A DNA stretch of 6,322 bases from a bacterium (lineage in GTDB: Bacteria; Patescibacteriota; Saccharimonadia; Saccharimonadales; UBA4665). How positions within the stretch are numbered: position 1 is the stretch's first letter; each line of letters begins with the position of its first letter. This document shows, one piece after another, positions 5,254 to 6,322 of the stretch. The notes beneath the pieces were generated by a model. The model did no database searches. It was not told the DNA's origin and saw nothing but the letters and a program-made list of their open reading frames with translations. Location of the stretch: assembly GCA_029549845.1 (NCBI GenBank), contig JAKPIL010000041.1, positions 1-6,322 of the forward strand, written 5' to 3'. Position numbers and translations under genes: made by a program.

Positions 5254-6019
5254 TTAGAACAAGTTTGCGCTTAAAATCTTGGCCGTGCCACAGCTTGCTC
5301 TGCGGCCAGGTGAGTTCAATCATACGCTGATACCGCCGTTGAAAATGCGTGAGCTCACGACGTTCCTGGCCAAAGCTTTTGACCACCTTGACCTGCCCGA
5401 TGGCTTCTGCAAAACGGCCGGTAGCAGCATCGGCCTGTTGGTTGATGTCTGTTTGGTATTCACGCCATTTGCCACTGGTGCGCATGGTTAGCCAGATGAA
5501 TATGGGGTACAACGTGGCGAGCATGAGCGCCACCGGCCACGAATACAGGCTAATGATAACGAGCGACAGTACCGTACTAAATATAAACTGTAAAAAGTTG
5601 TTGCTGAATGCCTGGGCAAAGGTGGTTATTTGGTCTATGCTGCGGTTGAGCTGGTTTAGCACCTTGCCACTGAGCTCGGTGTCGAAATAACGCTGCGGCA
5701 GTTTAAGCAAATGCGCAAAATACCGCTCGCTAAGCGTCTTGCGCAAACGAGCCTGCAGCTGGTCGCCGATGATACCGCCGATGTTGCTAAACAGGTTTTG
5801 CCCCAAATCGGCCACAAAAATCCCCAGCACTGCCCATATAACCACGTTGGTGCGCACTTCGTGGCTTCCGACCAGTTTCGTGACCTCATCGACAATGGTC
5901 TTTGTAAGCAGCGGCTGTACCTGCGTGGTTGCGGCCACCAACACCGAAAAAGCCGCCACACCGACATAGTACGGCCAAAGCTCACGCGTAAACTGCACAA
6001 TCCGCCACAAACTCTTCAT
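5189..6019 (-). CDS. ABC exporter subunit, C-terminally truncated (TMD only)
   Basis: This is the N-terminal part of a fused TMD-NBD ABC exporter. Native sequence runs to about residue 257 (LVLNG), covering five transmembrane helices at roughly 15-35, 58-80, 138-160, 160-180 and part of the next region, the coupling segment TELSGKVLNQLNRSIDQ, and the KVVKSFGQE motif (211-219). The ATPase domain is absent. Residues 258-276 are read from the antisense end of the insertion sequence before a stop inside it. Roughly 330 residues of a usual 590 are lost, so the product cannot power transport. The ATG at 6019 has only a weak AAAGA ribosome site. It was probably the first gene of a two-subunit exporter operon with the fragment at 3154-4251; the pair would be a heterodimer. 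The remnant call is firm, the pairing is inferred. Confidence 0.85.
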   Translation of the reverse strand: MKSLWRIVQFTRELWPYYVGVAAFSVLVAATTQVQPLLTKTIVDEVTKLVGSHEVRTNVVIWAVLGIFVADLGQNLFSNIGGIIGDQLQARLRKTLSERYFAHLLKLPQRYFDTELSGKVLNQLNRSIDQITTFAQAFSNNFLQFIFSTVLSLVIISLYSWPVALMLATLYPIFIWLTMRTSGKWREYQTDINQQADAATGRFAEAIGQVKVVKSFGQERRELTHFQRRYQRMIELTWPQSKLWHGQDFKRKLVLNGAIGKNVLVFVPRSAYKDTN

Positions 6020-6082
6020 AGTATCTTTAGTATACAGCAGCCACTCGAATGCAGCTGGGTTCGACGTGCGTTTGGCTCTTTG

Positions 6083-6322
6083 CTAAGAATTGCTCACAAT
6101 GTATGTCATGCGCTGGGCGAGGCTGCCGTCAAGAAAATGGCCAACCACAAATGGCGCTGAACCGGCCTGGTCAAACTGCATAGTGCGTACCTCACCTACC
6201 GGCAACCAAGTGAGTTCGTATTCGGCTCCTGCACCCTTGAGGTCAGCCGACGGGTCTGCCGCGTATATATCGATAAGCCCGTGGTATTCGCGTACCGGCG
6301 CGATGGTCTCAAGGCTCGTAAG
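6083..6322 (-). CDS. Unassigned protein, C-terminal part, possibly Nudix-like
   Basis: An open frame enters from the right edge and ends at TAG (6083-6085), giving 79 C-terminal residues. The composition is that of a real soluble protein. It shows a beta-strand-like stretch (YHGLIDIYAAD), then an acidic segment and YELTWLPVGEVRTMQFD, which resembles the 'E..W.pl.E...l.fd' pattern near the end of many Nudix hydrolases. The Nudix box itself would lie outside the window, so the family is only a suggestion. The stop is 63 bp before the ABC gene on the same strand, so the two could share a transcript. No membrane segment is visible. Confidence 0.6.
   Translation of the reverse strand, partial: LTSLETIAPVREYHGLIDIYAADPSADLKGAGAEYELTWLPVGEVRTMQFDQAGSAPFVVGHFLDGSLAQRMTYIVSNS

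Noticed and set aside
3154..6019. A single ABC gene split by a simple IS insertion
   Set aside because: Both fragments contain the same transmembrane segment with different sequence, and no target duplication is seen.

Overview
The window looks like chromosome from a Patescibacteria/CPR bacterium, most likely Candidatus Saccharibacteria (TM7). That is an inference from the mixture of gene families, frequent ATA isoleucine codons, strong Shine-Dalgarno sites and mid GC; no rRNA or other phylogenetic marker is present. TGA, TAA and TAG all act as stops, so the Gracilibacteria-type code (TGA = Gly) is unlikely.

All host genes lie on the minus strand. In transcription order (right to left) they are: the C-terminal end of an unassigned, possibly Nudix-like protein (6083-6322); the N-terminal transmembrane half of an ABC exporter subunit (5189-6019); a plus-strand IS1249-type (IS256 superfamily) insertion sequence (about 4253-5253); the C-terminal half, with a complete ATPase domain, of an ABC exporter subunit (3154-4251); a membrane-anchored FKBP prolyl isomerase (2574-3092), translationally coupled to a cytoplasmic FKBP (2209-2574); about 670 bp without a gene; a glutaredoxin-like redoxin (1289-1537); a four-helix-bundle (S23/IVP family) protein (904-1242); and thioredoxin reductase, cut off by the left edge (1-827).

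Three places deserve attention. First, the IS does not sit in one simply interrupted gene. The two ABC fragments both contain the same stretch of the transmembrane domain (about 27 aligned residues) with different sequence, and no target-site duplication is visible. This suggests that two adjacent half-transporter genes lost about 1.7 kb between them, with the IS at the joint (or that an assembler collapsed two IS copies). Second, the gene-free region carries a tandem array of about 104-bp units, each with two hairpins; one stem changes sequence between units while keeping its pairing. Third, the four-helix-bundle gene has AT-rich flanks with imperfect inverted repeats and looks inserted between the redoxin and thioredoxin reductase genes. 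Its start-codon context recurs twice inside an imperfect palindrome at 2029-2175, which may be a miniature relative.

Functionally, the left part is a thiol-disulfide redox module (CxxC redoxin plus its probable reductase), the middle is prolyl-isomerase folding capacity on both sides of the membrane, and the right part is a multidrug/lipid-type ABC exporter that the IS has probably inactivated.
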